From Brevibacillus dissolubilis (GTDB lineage Bacteria > Bacillota > Bacilli > Brevibacillales > Brevibacillaceae): a DNA stretch of 64,000 nt. Below, piece after piece: positions 46,350 through 55,173 of the stretch; position 1 is the stretch's first letter; every line of letters begins with the position of its first letter. Under the pieces are notes generated by a model, which was not told the origin of the DNA, ran no database searches, and saw nothing but the letters and a program-made list of their open reading frames with translations. A program made the translations under genes and the position numbers. The DNA lies in assembly GCF_006170445.1 (NCBI RefSeq), contig NZ_VCNA01000005.1, positions 289,160-353,159 of the forward strand. Direction: 5' to 3'.

Positions 46350-46578
46350 GAGAGGAGCGGCTGTTCAAGCTGTAAGCCTCTTTGAAGCCCTCCCCAGCGT
46401 AGTAAGTAAAAAGAACGTCACTGCTTCTTCGAACCTACCCAGGGGCAAACCCCTTCGTTTGATAAGCTTCTTCGAACCTTTTTGCCACGGGCTGAGTTCT
46501 TTTTACTTGCGAAGCGGACAGTCCAATCCCCCTTGTGGGGCTTCAAGAAGGCGAACAGATTGAACAGCCGCTCCTCTC
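46350..46578. repeat. 229-base imperfect palindrome with 19-bp perfect ends
   Basis: GAGAGGAGCGGCTGTTCAA (46350-46368) is repeated inverted at 46560-46578. Inside it, TTGAAGCCC (46382-46390) pairs with GGGCTTCAA (46539-46547) and AAGTAAAAAGAAC (46404-46416) with GTTCTTTTTACTT (46496-46508). The apex holds a 14-base direct repeat GCTTCTTCGAACCT (46423-46436, 46466-46479) and an AGGGG-CAAA-CCCCT hairpin (46441-46454). As RNA it would fold into one long rod; as DNA it looks like a MITE-like element. Confidence 0.75.
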
Positions 46579-46689
46579 GGAGCACATACCATAAAATCAT
46601 TAACCATTTTTTCCATAGCATAGAACATAGGGCGAAAGAAGATTCTATATAAGGAAGTGGATTTCCGTAATAGGAAAGGATGATGCATC

Positions 46690-46842
46690 ATGCTTCGCAA
46701 CTTTTCTTGGAGTTATTTCGCTTCAACGGGTGACATCCACGCCTACCTTCTTTATCGGGAGCATCCTGAGTGCCAGAGTATGGACGAGGAGGAACTCGAT
46801 GACGCCCAAATGAAATTGGGTGAATCTAACACATGCTTGTAA
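46690..46842 (+). CDS. yqzL: YqzL family small protein
   Basis: A 50-residue protein: [20 protein letters not shown] followed by LYREHPE and an acidic tail. The pattern ML-x-x-F-x-W-x-x-F-x-x-TG-x-x-x-x-YLL matches YqzL, a tiny conserved protein encoded between era and recO in bacilli. Function unknown. GGAAAGGATG precedes the ATG; the stop overlaps recO by ten bases, suggesting translational coupling. Confidence 0.88.
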   Translation: MLRNFSWSYFASTGDIHAYLLYREHPECQSMDEEELDDAQMKLGESNTCL

Positions 46843-47600
46843 AATGGGAAGGTCTTGTTATCCGTAGTGTGAACTACGGTGAAAGCAGTAAAGTGGTGAC
46901 ACTTTACACAAGAGAACACGGCAAGGTTGGGATTATGGCTCGCGGCGCCAAAAAGCCTAAGAGTCGCCTGGCCGCCGTGTCACAACTTTTTACGCACGGC
47001 TATTACCTCTGTAAGAAGGGGGCAGGAACGGGAATGCCCGACTTGTCCCAAGGGGATATCGCCGAGTCTTTTAAAGAACTGCGTCAGGACCTGGTGAAAA
47101 CAGCCTACGCTGCGTACATAGCTGAACTGCTTGACCGCCTGACCGGTGATCAAGAGCGCAATCCGTACTTGTTCGAAATGCTGCTTCTCTTATACCGCTA
47201 TATTGATGAAGGCAGAGATCCCGAAATTCTCTGCCGTATTTTTGAATCTAAAATGCTGATCGTAGCCGGGATTCGCCCGCACCTGCATTCCTGTACGTCC
47301 TGCGGAGCTGAGCGTGAACCCTATGTGGTAAGCATTACGCAGGGGGGATTGCTTTGTCCGGCCTGCACCTTGACAGACCCCTATGCCGTTTCGGTGACTC
47401 CAGGCACATGGAAGCTCCTTCGCCTGTTTCAGATGTTTGATCTAGAGCGCTTGGGAGATATTGAGGTGAAGGATTCAACAAGGAATCAGCTTCGGTTTAT
47501 CCTGCATCGTTTCATGGACGAGCATCTTGATTTACGGCTCAAGACCCGTTCGTTTTTGGAACAGGTGGAGCGTCTTACTCCACCCGGGCCGACTGCCTGA
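46833..47600 (+). CDS. recO: DNA repair protein RecO
   Basis: A 255-residue recombination mediator that loads RecA with RecF/RecR. The N-terminal OB fold reads [40 protein letters not shown]; the helical domain contains a zinc site made of CTSCG (about 154-158) and CPAC (about 177-180). Typical length. A terminator follows, whereas in B. subtilis glyQS comes next. Confidence 0.97.
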   Translation: MLVKWEGLVIRSVNYGESSKVVTLYTREHGKVGIMARGAKKPKSRLAAVSQLFTHGYYLCKKGAGTGMPDLSQGDIAESFKELRQDLVKTAYAAYIAELLDRLTGDQERNPYLFEMLLLLYRYIDEGRDPEILCRIFESKMLIVAGIRPHLHSCTSCGAEREPYVVSITQGGLLCPACTLTDPYAVSVTPGTWKLLRLFQMFDLERLGDIEVKDSTRNQLRFILHRFMDEHLDLRLKTRSFLEQVERLTPPGPTA

Positions 47601-47665
47601 TCATCTCGGTGATACCGCTCCTTGGTATATTCTTATGATACATATTGGCCTTCTAACGCATTTTG

Positions 47666-47698
47666 GCGCCACTGTCACAACCACAGAGGTGCTTTTTT
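47666..47698 (+). terminator. Terminator after recO
   Basis: GCGCCACTGT pairs with ACAGAGGTGC (one G-T, one mismatch) followed by six T. Confidence 0.7.
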
Positions 47699-47816
47699 GT
47701 CTGTAACCCATAATTTTTGTGTACAATCAAAACTTTTCGAGAATCATGCAGGAATATGTCAAGAAATAGAGTAATACTAGGAAATAGTAATCTCACTGAA
47801 TCGGTGGTGATCCGTC

Positions 47817-48452
47817 ATCGAACTTACCAAGCGCCAAGAGCAAATATTACAAATCGTCAAGGATGATGGTCCGATTACAGGCGAGCAGATCGCCGAACGA
47901 CTTAATCTGACCCGTGCAACCCTTCGACCCGATTTGTCTATCCTCACCATGTCCGGTTTTCTGGATGCCCGCCCCCGTGTCGGTTATTTTTATGCGGGAC
48001 GCCCAGCCCATTCGATGATGAGCGAGAATCTGCACAAGCTCATCGTCAATGATTACAAAGCCATGCCGATCGTCGTCCCAGAGTCCTCCTCTGTGTATGA
48101 TGCGATTGTCACCCTGTTTTTGGAGGATGTGGGCACACTGTTTATCGTCAATGCCAAAGGCTTTTTAGCCGGGGTTGTATCGCGCAAGGATTTACTGCGT
48201 GCATCGCTTGGCAACCAGGCATTGGAGACGATGCCAGTCAGCATCATCATGACGCGTATGCCCAATATTGTCACCTGTACGCCAGAAGAAACCCTGTATC
48301 AAGCCGCTCAGAAGCTGATCGATTTTGCGATTGATTCTCTGCCAGTCGTACGGCCATTAGAAGAGGGGCGGAATATGGAACTGCTCGGACGGATAACCAA
48401 GACAACCATTACCAAAGCGTTTGTCGAGTTAGGCAACGATCCGACTGTTTAG
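47817..48452 (+). CDS. ccpN: CcpN-type transcriptional repressor (HTH plus two CBS domains), non-canonical start
   Basis: About 211 residues. The HTH (IELTKRQEQILQIVKDDGPI, then TRATLRPDLSILTMSGFLDA) is followed by two CBS domains; LEDVGTLFIVNAKGFLAGVVSRKDLLRAS and IIMTRMPNIVTCTPEE are nearly identical to B. subtilis CcpN, which represses gapB and pckA in response to ATP/ADP. The conserved N-terminus has no ATG, GTG or TTG: an in-frame TGA (47808) is followed by TCC GTC ATC GAA. GGTGGTG (47803-47809) sits seven bases ahead of ATC 47817, so an ATC start is proposed. Alternatively one extra A at 47810 breaks a GTG start. The first ordinary start codon, TTG 47934, would cut off the HTH. Confidence 0.82.
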   Translation: MELTKRQEQILQIVKDDGPITGEQIAERLNLTRATLRPDLSILTMSGFLDARPRVGYFYAGRPAHSMMSENLHKLIVNDYKAMPIVVPESSSVYDAIVTLFLEDVGTLFIVNAKGFLAGVVSRKDLLRASLGNQALETMPVSIIMTRMPNIVTCTPEETLYQAAQKLIDFAIDSLPVVRPLEEGRNMELLGRITKTTITKAFVELGNDPTV

Positions 48453-48464
48453 GAGGAGTACTGT

Positions 48465-49292
48465 ATGCACACAAACCAACAAGGACAGATCGTCTATGTC
48501 GTCTCGGACTCCATCGGGGAAACCGCTGAACTGGTGATCCGCGCGGTGGCCAGCCAGTTTGACCACAACCTGATCGACATTCACAAGTATCCGTACATTG
48601 AAGATAAAGATTCCATCGATGAAATCATCCAGTCCGCCAAAGAATCCAAGGCGCTGATCGTCTTCACACTGGTTATCCCTGAACTCAAAACATACATACT
48701 CGAGCGCGCTGCCAAAGCCAACGTTCCAATCGTCGACGTGATGAGCCCGCTGTTATCCACCCTGCAAAACATCTTCAAGGTGGAGCCACGCGGCAAACCG
48801 GGACTGGTGCGCCGTCTGGACGAAGAGTATTTCCGCAAAGTAGACGCCATCGAGTTCGCGGTCAAATACGACGATGGACGTGACCCGCGAGGTCTGTTGC
48901 GCGCCGACGTGGTTCTCATCGGTGTATCGCGTACCAGCAAAACTCCGCTGTCCATGTACCTCGCCAACAAACGTCTCAAGGTTGCCAACGTGCCTCTCGT
49001 ACCGGAAGTGGAGCCACCGGAAGAATTGTTCCTGCTCCCACCGGAAAAATGCATCGGTCTGACCATCAATCCAGAACAGCTCAACGGAATCCGCACCGAA
49101 CGCCTCAAAGCACTCGGTCTCACCGCTCAAGCCAACTACGCGACCATTGATCGAATCAATCTGGAGCTGCAACATTCCAAGGCCATCATGGAGCGCCTCG
49201 GCTGTCCGGTGATTGATGTCTCCAACAAAGCCGTCGAAGAGACAGCCAACATCATTCTGGAGATCATCAAACGCAACAAACAGAAAAAATAA
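48465..49292 (+). CDS. Pyruvate, phosphate dikinase/PEP synthase regulatory protein
   Basis: A 275-residue bifunctional Ser/Thr kinase-pyrophosphorylase of the PpsR/YqfL family. Seen: [23 protein letters not shown] at the start, the P-loop-like [16 protein letters not shown] (about 152-167), [20 protein letters not shown] and [19 protein letters not shown]. It modifies PPDK or PEP synthase, linking to CcpN control of gluconeogenesis; in B. subtilis YqfL modulates CcpN activity. TAGGAGGAG before the ATG, 12 bases after ccpN. Confidence 0.94.
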   Translation: MHTNQQGQIVYVVSDSIGETAELVIRAVASQFDHNLIDIHKYPYIEDKDSIDEIIQSAKESKALIVFTLVIPELKTYILERAAKANVPIVDVMSPLLSTLQNIFKVEPRGKPGLVRRLDEEYFRKVDAIEFAVKYDDGRDPRGLLRADVVLIGVSRTSKTPLSMYLANKRLKVANVPLVPEVEPPEELFLLPPEKCIGLTINPEQLNGIRTERLKALGLTAQANYATIDRINLELQHSKAIMERLGCPVIDVSNKAVEETANIILEIIKRNKQKK

Positions 49293-49308
49293 CGCTGTAA
49301 AGCGAAAA

Positions 49309-49338
49309 GAAGGGTTTTTCCCAGCATTTGTCGAAATA
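49309..49338 (+). promoter_or_regulatory. Overlapping sigma-H-like promoter and Spo0A box upstream of dnaG
   Basis: GAAGGGTTT (49309-49317), 12-base spacer, GTCGAAATA (49330-49338) resembles sigma-H. The same stretch contains TTTGTCGAA (49327-49335), an exact Spo0A-box consensus. In B. subtilis the dnaG-sigA operon has a sigma-H promoter. Confidence 0.45.
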
Positions 49339-49504
49339 AGAGTTGTGGAATTATGCATCTGTTTCGATAAAAGCAAGTTTATAAGAACCCTATCTGTGGA
49401 ACAGTAAAAGAAGAACCTTGAAAAGCAGGCAAAGAAGAAGAAGGATTTTGCCGAACTTTGACGAATTTAATATCCTCTGTCATGAGAAAAAAGGTGGAAC
49501 ATGT

Positions 49505-51358
49505 ATGGCCAGTCCCACTTCAACAGAAGTTGTAAATCAAGTTCGGGCGGCGGTTGACATCGTGGACATCGTCGGAGAATACGTGCAACTGCGGAAGAGT
49601 GGGCGTGCCTTGGTGGGGCTATGCCCATTCCATTCAGAAAAAACCCCATCTTTTAATGTCAACGCTGATCGGCAATTCTTCCACTGCTTCGGGTGTGGAG
49701 CAGGGGGAGACGTGTTCTCTTTTGTGATGCAGATTGAACAGCTCACGTTTCCGGAAACTTTAACCAAGCTGGCCGACCGTGCGGGGATCGCCTTGCCGAG
49801 CTTCAGTCGCGACGAAGAGGACACACCTGAACGCAGGGGCAAAAAGTTGATGTATGAAGGCCACAATTTCGTGGCGAAACTATATCATCACGTCTTGACA
49901 AACACACCATATGGTGCTCAAGCTATGCAGTACTTAGAAAAGCGGGGCATCACGCGCCAATCCATCGATGAGTTTCAGATCGGCTTTGCCCCGGATTCGT
50001 GGGATTTCACGAAGTCGTTTCTGGAAAAGCGGGGATACCCTCTTCAACTGATGGTGGAGGCTGGGATTTTGGCGCAAAGCGAGAACGGGCGGATTTATGA
50101 CCGCTTCCGTGGGCGTGTGATCTTTCCGATCCATGATTCACAGGGAGACGTGATTGGTTTTGGTGGACGCTCACTCGACGGCTCGAACCCGAAGTATCTC
50201 AACAGTCCAGAGAGTCCGTTGTTTAACAAGAGCCGGACCATCTTCAACCTTCACCGCGCCCGTCAAGTCATCCGCAAGCGGAATCAGGCCATCCTGTTTG
50301 AAGGCTACGCCGACGTCATTGCTGCTTGGCAGGCAGGCTTTCATCAGGGAATTGCCACGCTTGGCACCGCATTTACCGAGATGCACGCACAGATCATCAG
50401 ACGGAATGCGGAACAGGTGGTTCTTTGTTATGACGGGGACTTCGCCGGGCAGGAAGCGACTGCCAAGGCGATCGAGATCTTGCAAAAAGCGGGCTGTACG
50501 GTTCGCATTGCCCCCTTGCCGCAGGGGATCGACCCCGATGATTATATCCGCCAGCATGGAGCGGAGAAATTTTCACAGCAGGTCTTACTGCAAGCGATGC
50601 CCATCACCGCATTTCGTCTCCAGCATTTGCGTGGCAAGATCGCGATTCGTGATGAGCAGGATACGGCACGCTATGTAGACGAGGCTCTTAAAGTGATCAG
50701 CACCCTGCCCAATGCCATTGAGCGGGATATGTACCTGCGCGAGCTGGCCGATGAATTTGACCTCTCTCTTGATGCACTTAAGATCGAACAGAGAAAAGTG
50801 TACAAGCAACAAAAAAGTCAAGAGCAGAGGGATAAAGTAACGCCAGTGAGGAATAATAGTATAAATAATGGCATGTTTGCGGGTACAAAACAATTGGCTC
50901 CCGCCCATCTGAATGCAGAGCGCATGCTTCTGTATTACATGATGCGGAGTCGGGATGTGGCAGAGCGTGTACAGATCGGTTGCAATGCCAGTTTTATCGT
51001 GGATGACCATGAGGTGCTGGCGGCCCATTTGTACGCCTATTATGCAGAAGGAAATCCGGAAGACGCCGGGACCTTCATTCATTATCTGGAAGATGAAAAG
51101 TGTAAGCAATTAGCCTCGGGATTGGCCATGATGGAGTACAAAGAGGACGTATCCGATAAGGAAATCGAAGACTACATCAGACAAGTGAATAACTACCCAA
51201 CACGCATGGAACTTGAGCGACTTCGCGAAGACCAACGGAATCTCAATTTACAGGCGCAGCACACGGATGATGAGAGCGAGCGGATGCAACTTCTCATAGC
51301 GGCCGCGCAGGTAGGGATGAAGATTCATGAATTGGAAAATGCTTTAAAAGAAGGGTAG
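49505..51358 (+). CDS. dnaG: DNA primase
   Basis: A 617-residue primase. The N-terminal CHC2 zinc finger is CPFHSEKTPSFNVNADRQFF followed by HCFGCG; the TOPRIM domain contains ILFEGYADVIAAWQAGF and VLCYDGDFAGQEAT; the C-terminal part binds the DnaB/DnaC helicase. It primes Okazaki fragments. The frame is open from 49418, but AAGGTGG precedes ATG 49505 and the protein then begins normally. yqxD, its usual neighbour in B. subtilis, is absent. sigA follows after 36 bases. Confidence 0.97.
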   Translation: MASPTSTEVVNQVRAAVDIVDIVGEYVQLRKSGRALVGLCPFHSEKTPSFNVNADRQFFHCFGCGAGGDVFSFVMQIEQLTFPETLTKLADRAGIALPSFSRDEEDTPERRGKKLMYEGHNFVAKLYHHVLTNTPYGAQAMQYLEKRGITRQSIDEFQIGFAPDSWDFTKSFLEKRGYPLQLMVEAGILAQSENGRIYDRFRGRVIFPIHDSQGDVIGFGGRSLDGSNPKYLNSPESPLFNKSRTIFNLHRARQVIRKRNQAILFEGYADVIAAWQAGFHQGIATLGTAFTEMHAQIIRRNAEQVVLCYDGDFAGQEATAKAIEILQKAGCTVRIAPLPQGIDPDDYIRQHGAEKFSQQVLLQAMPITAFRLQHLRGKIAIRDEQDTARYVDEALKVISTLPNAIERDMYLRELADEFDLSLDALKIEQRKVYKQQKSQEQRDKVTPVRNNSINNGMFAGTKQLAPAHLNAERMLLYYMMRSRDVAERVQIGCNASFIVDDHEVLAAHLYAYYAEGNPEDAGTFIHYLEDEKCKQLASGLAMMEYKEDVSDKEIEDYIRQVNNYPTRMELERLREDQRNLNLQAQHTDDESERMQLLIAAAQVGMKIHELENALKEG

Positions 51359-51394
51359 GCATCCTAAACATTCCCGGGGAAGGAGGGAAAGTAG

Positions 51395-52513
51395 ATGAAC
51401 AAGCAAAACATCACTTCAGACATGGAATCAGCATCAGTCGAACAAGTAAAGGAACAACTCGTGGAGTTAGGCAAGAAGCGTGGCATGCTCACCTACAAGG
51501 AGATCGTGGAGCGCCTGTCCGGCTTCGATCAGGATTCGGATCAAATGGATGAGTTCTTCGAATTCTTAGGGGATCAGGGTATCGATGTTTCGAACGAAAA
51601 CGAAGAAGACGTCGATGAAATGATGCTCAAAGAAGAGGATAACGAAGAATTTGATTTCGACGATCTTTCCGTGCCTCCTGGAATCAAAATCAATGACCCT
51701 GTACGGATGTACTTAAAGGAGATCGGCCGGGTTCCACTGCTTTCCGCAGAAGAGGAGATCAAGCTTGCTCAACGGATCGAACAAGGAGACGAAGAAGCAA
51801 AGCGCCGTCTTGCTGAAGCCAACCTGCGTCTCGTCGTAAGTATCGCGAAACGCTACGTAGGCCGCGGAATGCTCTTCCTCGACCTGATTCAAGAAGGAAA
51901 TATGGGCTTGATTAAAGCCGTTGAAAAATTTGACTACCGTAAAGGATACAAATTCTCCACATACGCTACCTGGTGGATTCGCCAAGCGATTACCCGTGCG
52001 ATTGCCGACCAAGCGCGTACGATCCGTATCCCGGTTCACATGGTAGAGACCATCAACAAACTCATCCGCGTGTCCCGTCAGCTTCTGCAGGAGCTTGGCC
52101 GTGAGCCAGCACCGGAAGAGATCGCAGAAAAGATGGATTTGACACCGGAGAAAGTTCGCGAGATTATGAAAATTGCCCAAGAGCCAGTTTCCTTGGAAAC
52201 TCCAATCGGGGAAGAGGACGATTCGCATCTGGGTGACTTCATCGAGGACCAAGAAGCATTGGCTCCATCTGATGCAGCAGCGTACGAACTCCTCAAGGAA
52301 CAGCTTGAAGACGTACTTGACACCTTGACTGACCGTGAAGAGAACGTTCTTCGTCTGCGCTTCGGTCTAGATGATGGCCGTACCCGCACGTTGGAAGAGG
52401 TAGGTAAGGTATTTGGTGTTACCCGTGAGCGGATTCGTCAAATTGAGGCGAAGGCCCTACGAAAATTACGCCATCCTTCCCGCTCAAAACGCTTAAAAGA
52501 TTTCCTTGAATAG
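51395..52513 (+). CDS. sigA: RNA polymerase principal sigma factor SigA (RpoD)
   Basis: A 372-residue sigma-70 housekeeping factor. Region 1.1 (20-90), region 1.2 ([21 protein letters not shown]), region 2 ([40 protein letters not shown]), region 3 and region 4.2 with the [23 protein letters not shown] are all present; no non-conserved region, as in Firmicutes. AAGGAGGG before the ATG. Operon dnaG-sigA, closed by a terminator. Confidence 0.99.
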   Translation: MNKQNITSDMESASVEQVKEQLVELGKKRGMLTYKEIVERLSGFDQDSDQMDEFFEFLGDQGIDVSNENEEDVDEMMLKEEDNEEFDFDDLSVPPGIKINDPVRMYLKEIGRVPLLSAEEEIKLAQRIEQGDEEAKRRLAEANLRLVVSIAKRYVGRGMLFLDLIQEGNMGLIKAVEKFDYRKGYKFSTYATWWIRQAITRAIADQARTIRIPVHMVETINKLIRVSRQLLQELGREPAPEEIAEKMDLTPEKVREIMKIAQEPVSLETPIGEEDDSHLGDFIEDQEALAPSDAAAYELLKEQLEDVLDTLTDREENVLRLRFGLDDGRTRTLEEVGKVFGVTRERIRQIEAKALRKLRHPSRSKRLKDFLE

Positions 52514-52531
52514 CCGATAACGTAATAGACT

Positions 52532-52570
52532 GCCTACGTATGCTTCACTGCAGCGTAGGCTTTTCTTTTG
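52532..52570 (+). terminator. Terminator after sigA
   Basis: GCCTACG pairs with CGTAGGC around 15 bases, then TTTTCTTTT. Confidence 0.8.
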
Positions 52571-52596
52571 TTCGCTTTCGAAAGGGGAAGTGTTGC

Positions 52597-53694
52597 GTGG
52601 ACGACCAACGCAGGAAAGTTATTGTATCGGAGATTCAAAACTGGCGGAAGAACCATCTGCTGCCTGAACATTATTGCATCTTCCTGTTAAATCTATACAC
52701 CGAGGGAGAAAGTCCCGCACCTGAAGAGAAGCCGTCACAAGCATTAAGCAGCAGACCGTCTAAGCCTAAGCGGGGATTTTTCGAGAGGGCGTTCCGTCCA
52801 GAACCACAAGCCCAAACGATTCCAGATGCCGGTCCGGGAAGGGGAGGACCAGCGAGATCTAACGGGGGAGCCTACAGCAGCCGGGCAGAGGAGGTTGACG
52901 CAGCAGATTATGTCGCAGCGAGCGGTGGAAGCGGTAATGGTAGCGGTAAAACCATCAGCAACTACGCGCCGGCCGGAAATGCTTACACAATCCCAACTCA
53001 CCAGGCTATGACCAATCCGATTACGGGTAAAATGATACTGGGTTGGCTAATTGGAGCCTCTGTGATTGCTGCCCTGATCTTGCTTGCTTTTCATTTTAAC
53101 GGTTTTAGTACCCTAATGCAAATTACCATTTTTACATCTATTGTGTTCTTCTTCTATATAATGGCATTCTTTTTCAAGCGTCGTGCTCCAGTCTTAAGCC
53201 ATGTTTCGCTGGCTGTAGTAAGCTTGTTGCTCGTTGCAGGCGGGTTCTTCTTCATGGACAAATTGCTCTTGCCTGATACGGCACTGCTGGTCTATCTCGG
53301 TATCCTTTGCCTGTTCTGGTGTGTCAACGGTCTGATGTTCGGCTATGGCTACCTGCTTTATTGCGGGATCATCGGACTTGGGATGCTGTACGCCACGCTG
53401 ATGATCAAACGGATCGAATTCGACTACACATGGTGGAGAGCCGAGCTGTATTGGGTGCCGCTCGCTGCATTGATGGTCGGCCTTGGCTTTTTGCTCAACC
53501 GCCGCAACACCCAGCTGGCAGGCGTCTTTGCCTTCTGCGGGGTCGCTTACTTTTTCGGAGCAGAGCTAGCTTCGCTCTATATCGAACAGGCTCCGAGTGA
53601 CATCATTCAGCTCTTACTTTTTATCAAGGTTTTCATGGTCTCGATTCTGTTTTTCTTCACGCGCGGATATTGGTTTCACTGGCTTCGTCTCTAA
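52597..53694 (+). CDS. Multi-pass membrane protein of unknown function
   Basis: A 365-residue protein. The N-terminal 45 residues (VIVSEIQNWRKNHLLPEHYC) resemble the lead helices of DUF2157-type membrane proteins; a Pro/Gly/Ser-rich linker (50-140) follows, then about seven to eight membrane helices from residue 150 on (MILGWLIGASVIAALILLAF through FIKVFMVSILFFFT). No enzymatic motif seen. GTG 52597 is chosen because of AAAGGGGAAG upstream. Its stop lies inside its own terminator hairpin. Confidence 0.75.
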   Translation: MDDQRRKVIVSEIQNWRKNHLLPEHYCIFLLNLYTEGESPAPEEKPSQALSSRPSKPKRGFFERAFRPEPQAQTIPDAGPGRGGPARSNGGAYSSRAEEVDAADYVAASGGSGNGSGKTISNYAPAGNAYTIPTHQAMTNPITGKMILGWLIGASVIAALILLAFHFNGFSTLMQITIFTSIVFFFYIMAFFFKRRAPVLSHVSLAVVSLLLVAGGFFFMDKLLLPDTALLVYLGILCLFWCVNGLMFGYGYLLYCGIIGLGMLYATLMIKRIEFDYTWWRAELYWVPLAALMVGLGFLLNRRNTQLAGVFAFCGVAYFFGAELASLYIEQAPSDIIQLLLFIKVFMVSILFFFTRGYWFHWLRL

Positions 53695-53709
53695 TGGCGA
53701 AGCTTTTTT
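53682..53709 (+). terminator. Terminator overlapping the end of the membrane protein gene
   Basis: GCTTCG (53682-53687) pairs with CGAAGC (53698-53703), followed by six T. Confidence 0.75.
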
Positions 53710-53755
53710 CATTGGATTCGAAAAAATAAAGTACACAAATGATCAAAAAATTGTG

Positions 53756-53793
53756 TATAATAGTGTCAGAGCCAAACTGAGCAAACGCTCAGT
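53756..53793 (+). promoter_or_regulatory. -10 box and palindromic operator of the acyl-CoA dehydrogenase gene
   Basis: A perfect TATAAT (53756-53761) without a good -35 is followed by ACTGAGC-AAAC-GCTCAGT (53776-53793), a perfect 7-bp inverted repeat at the expected transcription start. Size and position fit a TetR-family (FadR-like) repressor site. Confidence 0.6.
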
Positions 53794-53921
53794 CGGAAAA
53801 ATAAGCATTTATTAATTTCCGTTTCTTACAGCATTGCCCTGACAACATAGACGAAACGGCTGGCACAGCCAATTTAGTAAGCGTTTTCAACCTAAGATAA
53901 CCATGAAGGGAAGGATACAGA

Positions 53922-55061
53922 ATGAATTTTGACCTGAATCAAGAACAGACCATGCTGAAAAAAATGATCCGTGAGTTTGCTGATGAGGTAGTAGCACCAG
54001 AAGCAGACGAGCGCGACCGTACCAAGCAATTCCCAACCGATATTTTTAAACAAATGGCGGAGCTGGAGCTATTGGGCCTGCCATTCCCTGAGCAATACGG
54101 TGGTGCCGGCGGTGACTATATCAGCTTCGCGATGGTGGTAGAAGAGCTGAGCCGTGCTTGTGCATCTACCGGGATCACCTACTCTGCACACATCTCTCTG
54201 GGGGGCGCACCGCTGAATCTTTTCGGTACCGAGGAGCAAAAGCTGCAATACCTGAGCAAAGTCTGTTCTGGTGAAAGCTTTGGAGCATTCGGTCTGACTG
54301 AGCCTAACGCAGGTTCTGACGCAGGCGGCACCCGCACGACAGCTGTCCGCGAAGGTGATGAGTGGGTCATCAACGGCTCCAAATGCTTTATCACCAATGC
54401 TTCCCATGCCAAATTCCTCGCGCTGACTGCGGTTACCGACAAGGAAAAAGGCTCCCGTGGAATCACAGCCTTCATCGTTCCAACAGATGCTCCAGGCTTC
54501 ACTGTAATCGACAACTACGAAAAGCTGGGTCTGCATTCCTCCAACACCACGGAGCTGGTGATCGACAACGTACGTGTACCGCACGAAAACATCCTTGGTA
54601 AAGAGGGCGAGGGCTTCAGGCAATTCCTCATCACACTTGACGGTGGCCGTATCGGGATCGCAGCTATGGGCGTAGGTCTCGCACAGGCGGCTCTCGACAA
54701 AGCACTCCAATATGCTAATGAGCGCGTAGCTTTTGGTCAAAACATCTCCAAATTCCAAGCGATCCAATTCAAGCTCGCTGACATGGCGATGCAGATTGAA
54801 CTGGCACGTAACATGGTGATGAAAGCAGCATGGCTCAAAGACAATGGCCGCAAATTCACCAAAGAAGCAGCGATGGCAAAACTCTACGCTTCTGAAGTGG
54901 CAATGGCTGCGACCCACCAAGCAATCCAAATCCACGGTGGTTACGGCTACATGAAAGAATACCAAGTCGAGCGTTTCTTCCGTGACGCCCGCCTGCTTGA
55001 GATCGGCGAAGGTACCTCTGAGGTTCTCCGCATGGTTATCGCGCGAGAAATCGGCTGCTAA
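53922..55061 (+). CDS. Acyl-CoA dehydrogenase
   Basis: A 379-residue FAD enzyme of fatty-acid or branched-chain acyl-CoA oxidation. Seen: FGAFGLTEPNAGSDAGGTRT (FAD/substrate binding), INGSKCFITNASHAKFLALTAV, GGYGYMKEYQVERFFRDARLLEIGEGTSEVLRMVIAREI with the catalytic Glu of the GEGTSE segment. Short/branched-chain specificity is likely but not certain. GAAGGGAAGG before the ATG. The upstream palindrome suggests repression relieved by acyl-CoA. Confidence 0.96.
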   Translation: MNFDLNQEQTMLKKMIREFADEVVAPEADERDRTKQFPTDIFKQMAELELLGLPFPEQYGGAGGDYISFAMVVEELSRACASTGITYSAHISLGGAPLNLFGTEEQKLQYLSKVCSGESFGAFGLTEPNAGSDAGGTRTTAVREGDEWVINGSKCFITNASHAKFLALTAVTDKEKGSRGITAFIVPTDAPGFTVIDNYEKLGLHSSNTTELVIDNVRVPHENILGKEGEGFRQFLITLDGGRIGIAAMGVGLAQAALDKALQYANERVAFGQNISKFQAIQFKLADMAMQIELARNMVMKAAWLKDNGRKFTKEAAMAKLYASEVAMAATHQAIQIHGGYGYMKEYQVERFFRDARLLEIGEGTSEVLRMVIAREIGC

Positions 55062-55083
55062 TCCACACATACACCTATTTTTT

Positions 55084-55118
55084 AAGGCTATCGGTCGAGA
55101 ACCGGTAGCCTTTCGTTT
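55084..55118 (+). terminator. Terminator after the acyl-CoA dehydrogenase
   Basis: AAGGCTATCGGT pairs with ACCGGTAGCCTT around CGAGA (one G-T pair), then TTCGTTTT. Confidence 0.8.
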
Positions 55119-55137
55119 TCCCTCCGAGAACCAGCTA

Positions 55138-55146
55138 TGGTAAAAT
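55138..55146 (+). promoter_or_regulatory. Extended -10 promoter of trmK
   Basis: TGG-TAAAAT, 28 bases before the trmK start; no clear -35. Confidence 0.4.
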
Positions 55147-55173
55147 AGCCTTGATACGGAGGGAAATACGACC

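Noticed and set aside
45984..46600. Identity of the gap as RNase P RNA, SRP RNA, tmRNA or a group II intron
   Set aside because: The diagnostic conserved stretches of these RNAs (for example the RNase P GAGGAAAGTCC, the SRP GGTCAGG/GGAAGG apical motif or an intron domain V) are not present in the right context.
46418..46700. Minus-strand open frames of 65-67 codons in the era-yqzL gap
   Set aside because: They coincide with the palindrome arms, lack ribosome sites, and do not look like proteins.
47934..48452. TTG 47934 as the ccpN start
   Set aside because: It would delete most of the winged HTH although the upstream frame is conserved codon by codon with CcpN.
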